Below the pieces are notes generated by a model. It was not told the DNA's origin. It made no database searches and was given only the letters and a program-made list of their open reading frames with translations. 64,000 nt of DNA from Lobosporangium transversale (lineage: Eukaryota; Mortierellomycota; Mortierellomycetes; Mortierellales; Mortierellaceae), in assembly GCF_002105155.1 (NCBI RefSeq), contig NW_019029024.1, forward strand, positions 202,001 to 266,000. Direction: 5' to 3'. A program made the position numbers and the translations under genes. Positions 11,126 through 22,830 of this stretch are shown piece after piece (within the stretch, counting starts at the first letter, position 1; each line of letters starts with the position of its first letter).

Positions 11126-12750
11126 CTATGTACGATTCCTTTCTGGGATGAAGCGCTTGATACCTATCTCGGCGACTTTGTAGAGAGGAAGGGCGGTCCT
11201 TGGGTGAGATAACTGTTTTTTTGTAGCATGTGAAGGATATAGTACATGACATAAAATAACTGTCTAAAAATAAAAAGAATAATAACAATAGAAAATAATG
11301 CTACGGTAAGAATGAATGGAAAATGACTTCGAGACATTTGTGATATGATGAACTTTATGTTGAATACCTTTTGAACTTGAGAGACAACTCTATTAATGGT
11401 TAAAAGCCATTGCCATGAAAGAGCAGGATGAGGTTGACAGATACCAGGAGTCGAGGACAAGAATGGCTGTAATAAAGTACCTGTTAGGGGCTTTGAGGCG
11501 CCAATTTGATGTTCGTCTTGACTGTTACAAGAGATTACTTTGATGGCATATTGCGAATGTCCAAAGACCATGCCTTTTCGATAGAGTAGAAAATCTGATC
11601 CATATTTCAGTCCATCCTTAACAACCCAGCCCTGACTACGATAATGATGGTAAGCGGCATATCGGACAATGAAGGGATTGTCGACAGTAATTTCCATTGT
11701 TGGATTCACATTACAGGCTTTTATGAACTTGAGCCAGCATTCTTGTATAGACATAGTTACTGGTTTTGTTGTAGTTGTTGCTGCGGCGGTTGTGATATAA
11801 ATACACTCAATCGCAAACACGAGGAACATGGCTTCCTCAAGTGAGAGCTGAAGATGCTCATAGTTTTCCTCAGAATTTTTTGCATTTATGTTCTTTTTAC
11901 CATCAGTCGCTATAGCATCCCTGGATGTAATTTTTGATGGTGCGGCTGTGCTCTGTAACTGGCCACTAGAAGTAGTATCCGTATCTATTAAAGGTATTAC
12001 AGATGGTTTTAACGACGACGGTGAGGGGTCTCCGCTTGTTTGTGTAGGTAATAAGCCGCTTGGAGAGCTTGTCTTTTGCTCCTTCAATCGTGCGCGTTCG
12101 ATGCGCCGCTGACGAGTAATGTCTTCAAGTCGCATCCCTTTAAAAAAAAAGAAACAAAAGAGTTAGAAGTAATAAAATCTTTCTGAAATAGTAATCGGCA
12201 TGAAAAGTTCAAACAAAAGTCCCTAATTATTATTGCTATGGCTGTCGACTCCAAAGAACCTCTTTCAGGACTTATTTTTCCTACCTTGTGCGTCACCAGC
12301 GATTCTTTGCCTCCAGGTCGCCTCACTGCGAGAGAGTGTACCCTTGCCAAAGAAGCCCTGACGAAAGAGTTTCTCCATATCGTTTTCATTTTTGACCCAT
12401 ACAGATCTCCCAAGCGGATGGAACTCTGCCTGGATAAGCTCTGGAGGTATTACCAGATTTCCACTCTGAGGATACAGCTGGCGGGTCCATATGGAGACGT
12501 ATCTGAGTATCTCGTTCAGGGGTTTCCAACGAGAACGCAATATTTGTTTCTGGGCACACTGATCCTTGGTCTCCAGTGATGGCTGAAGTGAATCCTGCTG
12601 CAGGCATAGTAAGGGCAATGCTATGCCATACTGCTGTCTTTTGAGCGCATTACTCTTCTTGGTTGTCATGACATGCAAAAGCTTCAATGAAAAAGCTGTG
12701 CGAGACAACACATGAAGTAGATCCATAGCACCCCTTAACCATTGCCTCAT
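11126..12750 (-). CDS. SEN2: tRNA-splicing endonuclease catalytic subunit Sen2
   Basis: Sen2 is the subunit that cuts the 5' splice site of intron-containing tRNAs within the Sen2/34/54/15 complex. Three exons fit: 12750-12285, 12137-11368 and 11263-11126, about 457 residues. The N-terminal part holds RSVWVKNENDMEKLF and GFFGKGTLSRSE, typical of Sen2. The endonuclease domain has AYHHYRSQGWVVKDG, FLLYRKGMVFGHSQYA and, across the last junction, SQVQK joined to TVILC. The catalytic Tyr and His are eight residues apart (Y in LYRKG, H in GHSQ) and the Lys is in SQVQK, so the triad looks complete. The protein ends with IKRFIPERNRT, like other Sen2 C-termini. A Ser/Pro/Thr-rich linker lies between the two halves. 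Its start is 70 bp from the divergent AAA ATPase start. Confidence 0.92.
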
Positions 12751-12820
12751 ATATTTATAAGAGGAGTGGTTTTTGCTAGGCTTTTTTTTTTTTTTCTTTG
12801 ACTTGAACAATTGGTGCTGA
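12751..12820. promoter_or_regulatory. Putative shared bidirectional promoter, SEN2 / AFG2B-like
   Basis: Only 70 bp separate the two start codons, which face away from each other. The gap includes a 17-nt T/A run next to a GACTTGAACAATTGG stretch and a TATATTTATA-like box just inside. Both promoters must therefore overlap this gap or the neighbouring gene's 5' region. This is inferred from the layout; no transcription-factor site is recognised. Confidence 0.4.
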
Positions 12821-15800
12821 ATGGGTGAGAAAGAGGATTACCAACTTTTACCAGCAGACTACTGCGACCGACATACGGCTCGCTGCCGGATTTCATCAAA
12901 ACGATTCAAGGGATTGAAAGTAGGACAATGGGTTCAGCTGGAATCAGCAGAAGATCAGATCCTTTGCCGGGTTTGGCCAGCCCGTTATGACTGTGGGGAT
13001 AAAATTTTGGTCGATCGATATATAGCAAGAGGAGTGGATAGTACAAAAGATTTGAAAGTGAATACTGCAGATCATCAGAGTATCACCAATGTACCGAAAG
13101 GAACTCGATACAGTGAGTAAATCATTAAAATGCCTTGCAACCTCAGTGAGTTTTCAACTAATGCTTTATAAGGTCTGTGAGATCTGGAGGACTAAAAAGC
13201 TTGTTGCGGCATAATGTCACCTTAGAGTTAAGTGTGCTATCTGAATCATCAGTAAGAAAGGCGCAACAGCTTCAAGTTGATGTAACACTACTCCGTCGGA
13301 ATGGGCGCCTGAGTGGTGAAGCAGCTGTTTATGAGGAGACCACAGATATGTTGAAACGGAACGTAAGTGTGATGAGCAGGAATACATTGGAAGGAACTTT
13401 TCTATTTTTGATAGTCAAAGCATGCTTCTATGAAGATAGGTCTTTGTTGGCTGAATCAAAAATGCTTTAATTAGTTTGTTCACAAACTACTAGAGAATTT
13501 GATCCTCATGGAAGGCTTCACTATAGAGGATCAGCACGCAGGCCTTTCTATCGCGGTAGGCTTACACGATACTCGAATGAACCCATTGAGCTTTTATTTT
13601 ATTTTATTTTATTTTATTTTCATTATCGCAAATTAACATCGTCTTCCTTGTTTCTCTTTTATTTCAATGCATGTGAAGGTCAAGTCTACATCGCCATCAG
13701 AAGGCCCTCTTCTTGTAGTGAAGGGCACAATGGTCACGATCACCAAAGAGAGTCAGCTCATTACAGCATCAGCAAAGACAACAGGGACCACATGCTCTGC
13801 ATCCAAGACCACAGTTTCAAACAAAAATACTATGGATTTAGATCGCAACTTAAAGGTGCTTCCTGGCCTTGAGAAGCCGATTCAAGCTCTCCTCGAAGTT
13901 GTTTCATACCCCCTACTGTTTCCCGATCTCATTGCGCGTCTCAACATTGAGTGCCCTAAGGGTATTCTCTTGCATGGGCCTCCTGGTGTGGGCAAAACTT
14001 TACTAGTTTCTACAGTGGCGCATATTTGTCATGCTCAAATGATCACCATTTATGGACCCGAAATTTTTGGACCTTATGTAGGCGAAAGCGAAGAAAAGTT
14101 GCGCCAAAAATTTGATCAAGCGAGCCGGATCGCCATGGAGGATCTCAAGAGGCCTGTCATGATCTTCATTGATGAACTAGATGCATTAACACCGCACCGA
14201 ACGGATGCACAGGCCCACGAATCTAGAGTAGTTGCACAACTGTTAACGCTGATGGATGGTGTGACTTCTAGGGGAAGGGTAGTGGTTATAGCAGCGACGA
14301 ATCGACCTAATTCAATCGATCCGGCGCTCAGGAGGCCTGGGCGCTTCGATCGTGAAATTAAGATCGATGTACCCGGCGAAATGGATCGAAGAAGGATTAT
14401 TGAGAGCTTAATCAAGGATATGCCCCACTTGTTGAAAGAAGATGAACTGACGACTCTGGCTCGGATGACTAATGGATTTGTGGGCGCAGACCTAGAGGCA
14501 CTTTGTCGGGAAAGTGCTCTGGCAGCGATTCATCGGGAGACTATTGCTGCAGCTACTGGAGAGGCCATAGATGTTAGCGTGACCATGGGTGATTTTAAGC
14601 GAGCTTTCAGGATGAATGCGCCTTCATTGCAGCGCGGGTATGCTGTTGTCGTAGAGCCAGTACAATGGTCAGATATTGGTGGTTTAGAGTCTGTTAAGAC
14701 TCAGCTCCGCCAAGCAGTCGAATGGCCCGTGCTTTACAAGGACACATTCTCACGACTAGGCTTAAAAGCGCCACGAGGTATTCTGTTGTATGGACCGCCA
14801 GGATGTAGTAAAACGACACTTGTCAAGGCTATTGCTACCAACTCGGGAGCGTCGTTTTTATCTGTGAATGGTGCAGCCCTTTACTCATCCTATGTAGGTG
14901 ACTCTGAAAAGACTATTCGAGAGACATTTCATCAAGCGAGACTATCGGCTCCGTCCATTGTCTTTTTTGATGAGATTGATACAATTGTAGGGAAGAGAAA
15001 TTTTTCTGCAGATAGTGGTGGTGCCGGTAGGGACAGCGTCCAAGAAAGAGTACTATCAACTATGCTGAATGAAATGGACGGCGTGGAAAATGCGACAGGG
15101 GTTCTGATAGTCGCTGCTACCAACCGTGTGGATCTAATTGACAAGGCTTTATTACGACCAGGACGATTCGATCGGGTCATATATGTGAGTTTACATACCT
15201 CTAGCCCTTACTTTTATCTCTTTTTTTATTTTATTTTTTTATTTGACCACACATTTTACTAAGCATGATTACTTTTGGATAAATATGGCTAGGTCCCTCC
15301 ACCAGACTTGGTAGCCCGTAAACAGATCCTCAGTATCTACACAAAGGATATTCCTCTAGCTGACGACGTTGATCTGGACTTTATTGCACAAACGGTAACC
15401 GAAATAAGAGAGCATTAATTACTCCTAAAAGAGAATTTGTTGGAGATAAGCTAACATTTTTTTTTTTGTTTTTTTTTCTTTTTTTGACGCATTTAGACCG
15501 AGATGTACACAGGAGCGGATCTACAGAATGCCTGCAGAGAGGCAGCTTTAGTTGCTTTGAGGACACGAGCCCTAGCCAGGAGCGATTATACGACGGAGAC
15601 AATGCCGAAAGATGATTCAGTATCATCTCTTCAACTAGTTGTAAGTCAATTATGCTGACATTTTTGTACTAGTTTTTTTTCTTTTTCTGTTATCTAATGT
15701 TATTCAACTTCGTCTTTGTAACCTGTAGAATGCGCAAGATTTTAGACAGTCACTTGCAGGAATGAAGCCATCCTTAACAGCGGCCATGCTCTCGGAGTAC

Positions 15801-15827
15801 AGCTCCACTGGCCAGGGAGCATTCTAA
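12821..15827 (+). CDS. AFG2B/SPATA5L1-like double AAA ATPase
   Basis: The product is a type II AAA ATPase of the Cdc48/AFG2 group; relatives release shuttling factors from pre-60S ribosomes. Seven exons fit: 12821-13112, 13190-13362, 13475-13555, 13679-15184, 15293-15394, 15497-15640 and 15729-15827, about 798 residues in constant phase. D1 has Walker A GPPGVGKT, Walker [10 protein letters not shown] and [10 protein letters not shown]2 has the unusual Walker [17 protein letters not shown], Walker [10 protein letters not shown] and [20 protein letters not shown] is found in AFG2A and AFG2B; the GDSEK and QERVL pattern and the tail [13 protein letters not shown] favour the SPATA5L1 (AFG2B) side. 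The acceptor of intron 1 (13189) was chosen because it alone keeps the frame. It is convergent with a second AAA gene. Confidence 0.85.
13583..13620. repeat. ATTTT pentanucleotide repeat in an intron
   Basis: About seven copies of TTTTA lie in intron 3 of the AFG2B-like gene. This is a simple-sequence repeat with no coding role. Confidence 0.85.
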
Positions 15828-16015
15828 TTTGATCCAGAGCGTATAATTTCAACTATGTAACAATAGCTTCCTGTACAATATAATACATCTCATGTGTCAT
15901 GTTATATATTATTATGGCGACCTAAATAAAAAAAATACATTTATATAATATAAAAGATTTGCAACTCAACAAGGAGGTTTTTTTATTTTATTTTATTTTG
16001 CGCTCGATAGAATGA

Positions 16016-18849
16016 TCACTGGTGAAAATTTTCATATCGTAATAAGTCAAATTGGTTGACTGAAGGCCGGATCTCCGATGATGCGGTAAAGAAATCCTGA
16101 GGCTCGATACTCGTCTGCATGCATAAAGAGATAGTAGAAATATAGTGTAAAAAGTTAAATACTCGAACACAACTTTAATTCTTTGATTATAAACTAAAAA
16201 ATTACCCTATTGGCTCTTAATGCGAGCAAGCCAGATCTGCGAACTAGAGCCTTGATGTCAGCACCTGTGAAGCAGTTAGTCAAATTGCCCACAGTCCGTA
16301 GATCAACCGAACTTGAGATGCGAGTGGACTGCTTCAAGATCTGCAGAATAGCAACGCGTTCCTCGAATGTTGGTGGTGGAACGTACACCAGCCTATCAAG
16401 GCGCCCTAAATAGAGAGGACAGAATTAGGCAGGCAGAGTAAGGAGAGAAAGGAGTCAGGTCCTATTTCTTATTTAATGAGTACGTGATGGTCCATCCTAG
16501 AAAGGATGCAGCCAACGTTTAACCATACCCGGCCGTAAAATAGATGAATCAATGACTTCTGGATGGTTTGTAGCTGCAAGGACGACGACACCCTCTCCAC
16601 AGTTGTCCATCTCTAGAAGCAACTGGGAAATTATCTATAAAAAAAAAAGATTGTCATAGGTTAGTAATAAAGTACTTTCTCTTATCTTCTTACACTCTTC
16701 TATCCATGCCTTCCTTTCATTTTATTCTAAGCTTTTTTTTTTTTCTTTCTTTCTTTCTTTTTGTTGTTACCTGCTTTCCAAGTCCTCCGCTTGATTCTCT
16801 AGCTCCAAAAATGGCTTCAAGTTCATCTAGGAATATAATACATGGACTACATCTTGTAGCCATCTTGAACACCTTAGCTATGGCCTTTTCTGATTCGCCC
16901 ACCTCACCCTTAATTAGGTCCGGGACTACCACTGCCATAAAGTTTGCTTCTGACTCTGTTGCAACGGCTTTTGCTAACATAGTCTTTCCTGTTCCCGGTG
17001 GACCGTATCTTTGGAGATAAAGAGAAAAAAGAAAAAGAAAATAGATAAAAAAAGGACATTCTAATAAACGTTCAATTTTATACAAATTATCCATTCGAGT
17101 ATTTACAGTAAGACCCCTTTGGATGGACTAATACCCATCCTCTTGAAAGCTTCCGAGTGTTTATAAAGCCAGATAACAGATTCCTCTAATGTTTTCTATT
17201 TACATCAGGGAGATAAATAAAAGGATAGTTTGGTTACAAGATCTCCTGTTTCCACCAAGTATGATGAATGACAAAACAAAAAGAAAGAAAGAAAGAAAGA
17301 AAGAAAGGAGAATGCAGAGAAGAGGATAGTATTTTATTGTTCAATAATACCTTGACTTCCTCAAGACCCCCTATATCTGACCAATATACAGGATCGACTT
17401 TCTGTACACTTGTGCTTTGACGTAAGGCAGAGACCTTAATCGTCTTCATTGCCTCTATAAAGTCCTGGACTGTAAGTTGATCCATTGTTCGCTCATGCCG
17501 CTGATAAGCAATGATGGCTGCTTGTCTACAGAGTGCATCCAAATCTGCAGCAAGGTATCCATGACATTTTGCCGCAATAGGTTCAAGGCTGACTTGAAGC
17601 CATTCTTTCGTATCGAGGATTTCTGATGATTTGACATGGTCTATTGCAAAAGTAGACCCATCTCCCTCTGTCTGCTGCTGCTGCTGCTCATGTTCATACT
17701 TTTGTTCTTGGGGTTGTAGGGATATGCCATGATTGCGAGCACAGGCCGTCAAAATTAGGCATCGTTCTTCAGGTGTTGGGATATCCAGCTCGATTGAATC
17801 ATCAAATAGTGATGCAACTGAAGGGTCCAACCCACGAGCATCTTGTGTCAATCCCAGAACTATGACTCTTGGCGCAGCAGAGCCCTTTATGGATGGCGAG
17901 GATATGTGATTGGATGAGAATGTCGATGACGATGTTGATAGCTCTTGTTCTACTAAATCATTTATCCATGATTGAAAAGCATAAACTAGCGCGAAATCAC
18001 TTTCTTCACGAGGGAATATCAGTTCGATATTGTCCAATATGACTGTTATGAACCAGATAAATAAGCAGATTTAGGAGGGATATAAGCACTATTGATCATA
18101 ACGTAGGGTTCCTCCTTTCAAGATGAATACACGTATATAAGACAACCTGCCTACAGCTTTAGAATGATGTTTAATGGATCCAAGATACATTTTGAGACCT
18201 TTAAGCAGATCGCCTGGATACATTGTTGCTAATCCTCCAATAGTGATCGTCACTGTGCACGGGATGTCATATTTTTTACATAGCACCTTGGTCAGATATG
18301 TTTTTCCTAGATGTGATAATGATTCATATCCAAAAAAAAAAAAAAAAAAAAAAAAAAAGAAGGCGTCAGAAATATGGTATGGATCAACTCAGTCCAGTTT
18401 TAGCCTTCATGGAGCTGTATTCCTTTAGCTTTTTCTTATTATTTACCTACTCCAGATTCCCCTTTGATGATCCATGCCCGTGGAAGGCCACCGAGCGGAC
18501 AAAATGCTTTGCAGAGTTGCCCGTATTCCTTTGGTGAACTTTGAAAAAAGAGTTGAAATGCCTGATCTAATCGCTGAATAGCATCATTGTTTGGTAATGC
18601 CAGGCTTTTCATTCTTTCAACAGTCTGTTGCTCTTGCTCTAAGGACCCTTAAACCTTTTTGTATTCTAATGGCTGCGTTACTGAATGGGTCTTTGCATTT
18701 GCTTTCGTTGTTTTTCAAGAATTTATTGATCTGCCCATTCGAGACAGTCACTCCACTTAAAAAAAACGCGTCGCGTGAACAATAGGAACGCTTACCATAT
18801 TAGGAGTAATTACTATTTTTGTGTTATATCTTTTTCTTACTAGCCACAT
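16016..18849 (-). CDS. Second, divergent type II AAA ATPase (Cdc48/AFG2/NVL group)
   Basis: From Met 18612, eight exons fit in constant phase: 18612-18447, 18306-18151, 18042-17351, 17195-17107, 17008-16771, 16634-16529, 16405-16206 and 16114-16016 (581 residues). D1 is degenerate: Walker A reads GESGVGKT (split by an intron), Walker B-like ILDNIELIFP lacks the usual DE pair, and no Arg-finger pattern is obvious. D2 is canonical, with [40 protein letters not shown] and LRPGRLDR. The C-terminus IRPSVNQFDLLRYENF is the usual Cdc48-type tail. The intron after 18151 would be GC-AG. Upstream of Met 18612 a coding-like frame (NKFLKNNESKCKDPF) reaches back toward an ATG at 18849 but is one base out of phase near 18630-18645. 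The outer boundary given here includes it. Which paralog this is (NVL, AFG2A, other) is unresolved. Confidence 0.75.
17278..17308. repeat. AAAG tetranucleotide repeat in an intron
   Basis: About seven copies of AAAG lie in the intron between the D1 and D2 exons of the minus-strand AAA ATPase gene. Confidence 0.9.
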
Positions 18850-18924
18850 CTATGTGCTTTTCTAATTGTAAACTATGCTATTTTTTTTTTTTTCTTTCTT
18901 TTCTTTTCACTGTTTGTTCTTACT

Positions 18925-21900
18925 TCAAAAATGCCGATTGGCTTGTAAATATTGACTATCATCTCCCAGTTCTTTGGCTCGCTCTTTATCCTTTTTTCCT
19001 TCTCCCTCTTCTTCTTCTTCCTCTTCTTCTTCCTCACCCAGTCCATGATGATATCCACCATACTGCCCAAACTGAGCTAAACCGTACATATGCTGAGCTG
19101 GCGGCCCCATCATGAAGACATTTGGATGAGCTACCCAATCAGGTTGATTTAGATACCCAAGACCGTGACCATGCTCATGCGTATTACCGTCAAGACCGAG
19201 CCCCCCAATCAAATTCGAGTGAGAATGAGCCAGATGACTTTGGTCTGACGGGTATGAATCCTGGTAAAGGGGGTATCCAAGGGGTTGGGGCTGTTGCTGA
19301 TATCCTTGCTGGTGCTCATCATGGCCTCCAAAATGTTGATGTTGTGGCGGTTGGTGACCTTGATGATTCTGAAAAAATCCTGGGTACATATAGAACCCTG
19401 GCGAGACCGTATCATTAGCATGTACATGGGTGGATGAACCGCTATTGATGTCGGTATTGTCAACAGTATCGTGTCTCTTCAAATCCTGTCCACCCCTCTT
19501 GTCAGTGCCATTACTTGAGTGATTCATCAGATATGCATGATCCCCACCATGAACGTTTTCATTTCCATTGCCGACGGCTAATATACCATTGTCTACGCTT
19601 GTTGGCTCAAGCTCTGAAGATGGAATGGCGTTCGAAGGGAATGAAAAGGCTGTTGGGGATTCAACTTCTGAAGTGTAGTTATGCAGTGCTCCATAGATAG
19701 GATGGAAATGAGGATGAGTTTTTCCAATGGAGCCAAGGTTGGCTAGAAATGGGTATTGATTGTATTGGGACGGTGAACCTGCATATGGATGGTGCAATAA
19801 TGACCCAGGCCCTGAAGTAAATGGTCCAGGGCCCACCGTAGTGGCGGTATGGCCGGAGCCTGCGGCAATAGCGGAAGGAATTAAAGGCGAACTGATATTG
19901 ATGGGTGACTTTGAACTAGCCTCAAACTGAGATGGAGATTTGGCTCTGTCGCCTGATTTGTCTACTCCTATATGGTTCTTAGTTGATAATGGCGAGGCTG
20001 CAGCCTCTACTGAGCCATCTGTCGCTGAAATATCGGGGGTATGGCTCGAATGCGGACTTAACAATGCCGACGAAAAGGCGCTGGTGCCAATGGGGGGTGG
20101 ACCGATATTGACCTGGCCTGGCAGCGTTGGGCCAGGGATCATTGGATGATTTCCAAGAGGCATCATGGGAGGCTGGTGGAAGTTGGGAGGAAATCCATGC
20201 CCGTGCTGTGCGTGCATTGGATGGAGTTGATGTGGGGAATGGTGGTGAGGTGGATGTAGGCAATGATGATGAAGTGGGTGTGGAGAATGGTGGTGAGGTA
20301 GATGTGGAGGGTGGTGAAGGTGGTGAGGGTGGTGATGTAGATGAGGATGGTGCACAGGATGAGGATGCATTATTGGACACATATTGCCGTGTATCATTGG
20401 CCCATGTCCCATTGGCCCAGCGCGACCGTAGTGAACCCGAAGAGTACGTCCATTGTATTCTTGGCCATCAAACATTGCTATAAAATAAATCAACAGTTTG
20501 TATATTAGAGATATAGAGTGAGCATGTTACCCTCATCCTTTTGCCTATATATGTACAGTATGCGAACTTACCAATAGCATTCCTAGCACCCTCTGGAGTC
20601 GCAAATAATACAGATCCAAAACCTCTGCTCCTGCCATCATATCCAAGAGTCACGTCGGCCCGAATGATATCTCCTGCTTTGCGGAACAGATCCTTAAGGT
20701 CCTGCCATTGACACGTAAACGGAAGCTATTGAACAACAATGTAAAATATATATTGCTGAAGTTATTAGTCTAAACGATAAGGAGGGGAAGCCAAGGAGTG
20801 TCCAATGAACATGTGCACAGTGTCATACATTTCCAACAAATACTTGACGTCCATGAACAAAGTTTGGATTCATAGGAAGAGGGCTTCTCTAAAAGCAATT
20901 CATATATATAACCTGTTAGTTATAGATGATCACATTGGGATTTCCAGTTTTAGCAACAGCTCTTTGTTACCCTCATGCAAAGTGTATGAATAATTTCGTG
21001 CATACAAAGAACGGGCCCCCATAGTTTGGCCCAGATCCAGTCCCTCGAATCTGACTTCCTTCCAGACTATGGAGTCCATGTTCAAGTCCAGGTCGAGCCT
21101 CCTGTACATGGATTACGCGATCATGCCAATGGAAGCGATCAAACATTTCTGTTTACATGCAATGAGGAACATACCGTGTAAGCTTATTAGCAATAAGGAG
21201 AAATATAGGAAGAAATACACTAGAAAGAAATGAAAAAAAAAAAAAAAAAAAAAAAAAAGACTCACGAATCGCATTCCTGGCTTCCTCTTCAGTTGCAAAA
21301 ATAACGGTCCCAAAAATATGTGATCGATTATCAGGTCCTAGAATAACATCCGCTCGGATAACGCGGCCCGCTTTTCTAAACAAATCCTTCAAGTCTTGCC
21401 ATCTTACACGCGACGGAATCTAATGTAGAGCATATCGTTATGAGAATGACAGCGATAATAATAAAAAGACCAGTTTAAAGGGGCGGGAATGGTTGGAATG
21501 GTTGGCATTATCAAAATGGAAGAAGAAAGCGGTTGCCCATAGTAGTGTTGGCTTACATTTCCAATGTGAATGGTTCGTCTTTGGGCTGCATTGGTCGTTG
21601 TTGGTGTCTCTATAGCACTGTCGCCCTTAATTGATTCATTAACTCCTTCACGATGATTGTCAGTTAAATTAGTCAGATCCTGATCCGCAGCATTTGATGT
21701 CTTTTCCCGACCCTCAACGACTCCATGTACATTCAGTTTCTGGTCTAATATCTCTGCGAGCTTGTTCATATCCTAGTCGTTTTTTTTTTTTTTTTTTTTT
21801 AAGAAATAGAAAGATAAATAAAAAAAAGCTTCATTCCGTGATCAATGAACCAAAGGAGGGCCAAGCATTCTAGCCTCAAAGAATCAAAGTAAAGCATCTA

Positions 21901-22449
21901 TTCAAGTTACCTCAGGCTGCGATGGAATGGGTTTCCGTGGAGAAAAGTCTATGATGCTCCTATCCTACTCAATGGAACAAGCCATGGCATGTGAGAAATG
22001 CTACCTGTATTTACAACTTTATTTTCATCCGCATGCACCGTTGTTATTAATCATATAAAAGGGACGTGCCAATACCTCTCTAACTTCCAGGAGACGTCCG
22101 TGCCACTCGTATCCATTGAACATTTCTATTTTGATTAATAAATATTAATAGATAATAGGCATTTGAGGAATGCAGAGAAAATAAAAAAAAAAAAAAAAAA
22201 AAAAAATGCATAAGGGATTCACTCTTTGTTACCCTGAGCTTTCTTGGCGTCTTCAATTGTTGCGTACAATACAATACCATGTCCTTTGGATCGACCATCT
22301 CTTCCTATCATCACATTAGCGTGGTGAACTGTCCCTGCCCCTCGGAATAGATCCTATGATGATAAATCCCATGAGGGTGGAACATGTCAGAGATAGGTAT
22401 CGTAAAAGATCATCTTTTTTTTTGTTTTGTACTATATGAGTTGTATAGA

Positions 22450-22483
<34 letters not shown>

Positions 22484-22830
22484 CCAGGCTTTACTTTAAG
22501 ATCCTGCCACCCAACTGAGATGGACGCCCGTCAAGGTGGAATAGAAGAGTAGAAGGAAAGATAGAGAGAGAAGAAAGCATATAGGTAATGTTAGAACAAT
22601 ATTGGCTTTATGAAGGAGCACGAATATCGATGAAGGAGAAAAGATCTCGATCAATGATCATACCTGAGAATGGTATCTATGATATAACATTAGTTGATAA
22701 TCCATCTTGACTATTAGCAAAGCTTTATTCAATCTTATTTGCAAATAGAAGAACAAGAAGAAAAAAAAAAAAAAAAGGCTATGGCTGCACCTACATTTCC
22801 GACAAAAAGCTGTCGGCAGCGCAAGCTCAT
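18925..22830 (-). CDS. Three-RRM RNA-binding protein with His/Gln-rich C-terminus
   Basis: The product has three RNA-recognition motifs and resembles fungal Gbp2/Hrb1-type mRNA-binding proteins. Twelve exons fit in unbroken phase: 22830-22795, 22676-22664, 22514-22495, 22353-22233, 22125-22076, 21964-21911, 21772-21557, 21419-21266, 21148-21006, 20888-20829, 20725-20572 and 20477-18925, about 857 residues. Each RRM repeats RNP2 (QLFVGN, TIHIGN, QVFVGN), WQDLKDLFRxAG and an RNP1-like strand (KGHGIVLY, HIFGTVIF, RGFGSVLF). The last exon codes about 515 low-complexity residues: a His/Pro block right after RRM3, then Ser/Pro and His/Gln stretches and a run of about ten Glu near the end. Start: Met 22830 is the first Met in the exon beginning at about 22842; an additional upstream coding exon is possible. 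Function in mRNA packaging or export is inferred from the family. Confidence 0.85.
22495..22514 (-). other. 20-nt micro-exon encoding GWQDLK of RRM1
   Basis: The 20 bases between a CTCAG acceptor and a GTAAAG donor supply VGWQDLK in phase, the counterpart of RWQDLK and QWQDLK, which are not interrupted in RRM2 and RRM3. The following intron holds a ~25-nt poly(A) run on the plus strand. Confidence 0.7.
22664..22676 (-). other. 13-nt micro-exon encoding the RRM1 loop
   Basis: The 13 bases between an acceptor ending ATCATAG and a donor GTATGATC complete the RRM1 loop (N-IPFS-V) in the right phase between the exons at 22795 and 22514. The upstream intron has a good CTAAT branch site. The same residues (IPSR, LPFT) occupy this place in RRM2 and RRM3, which supports the call. 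Confidence 0.7.
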
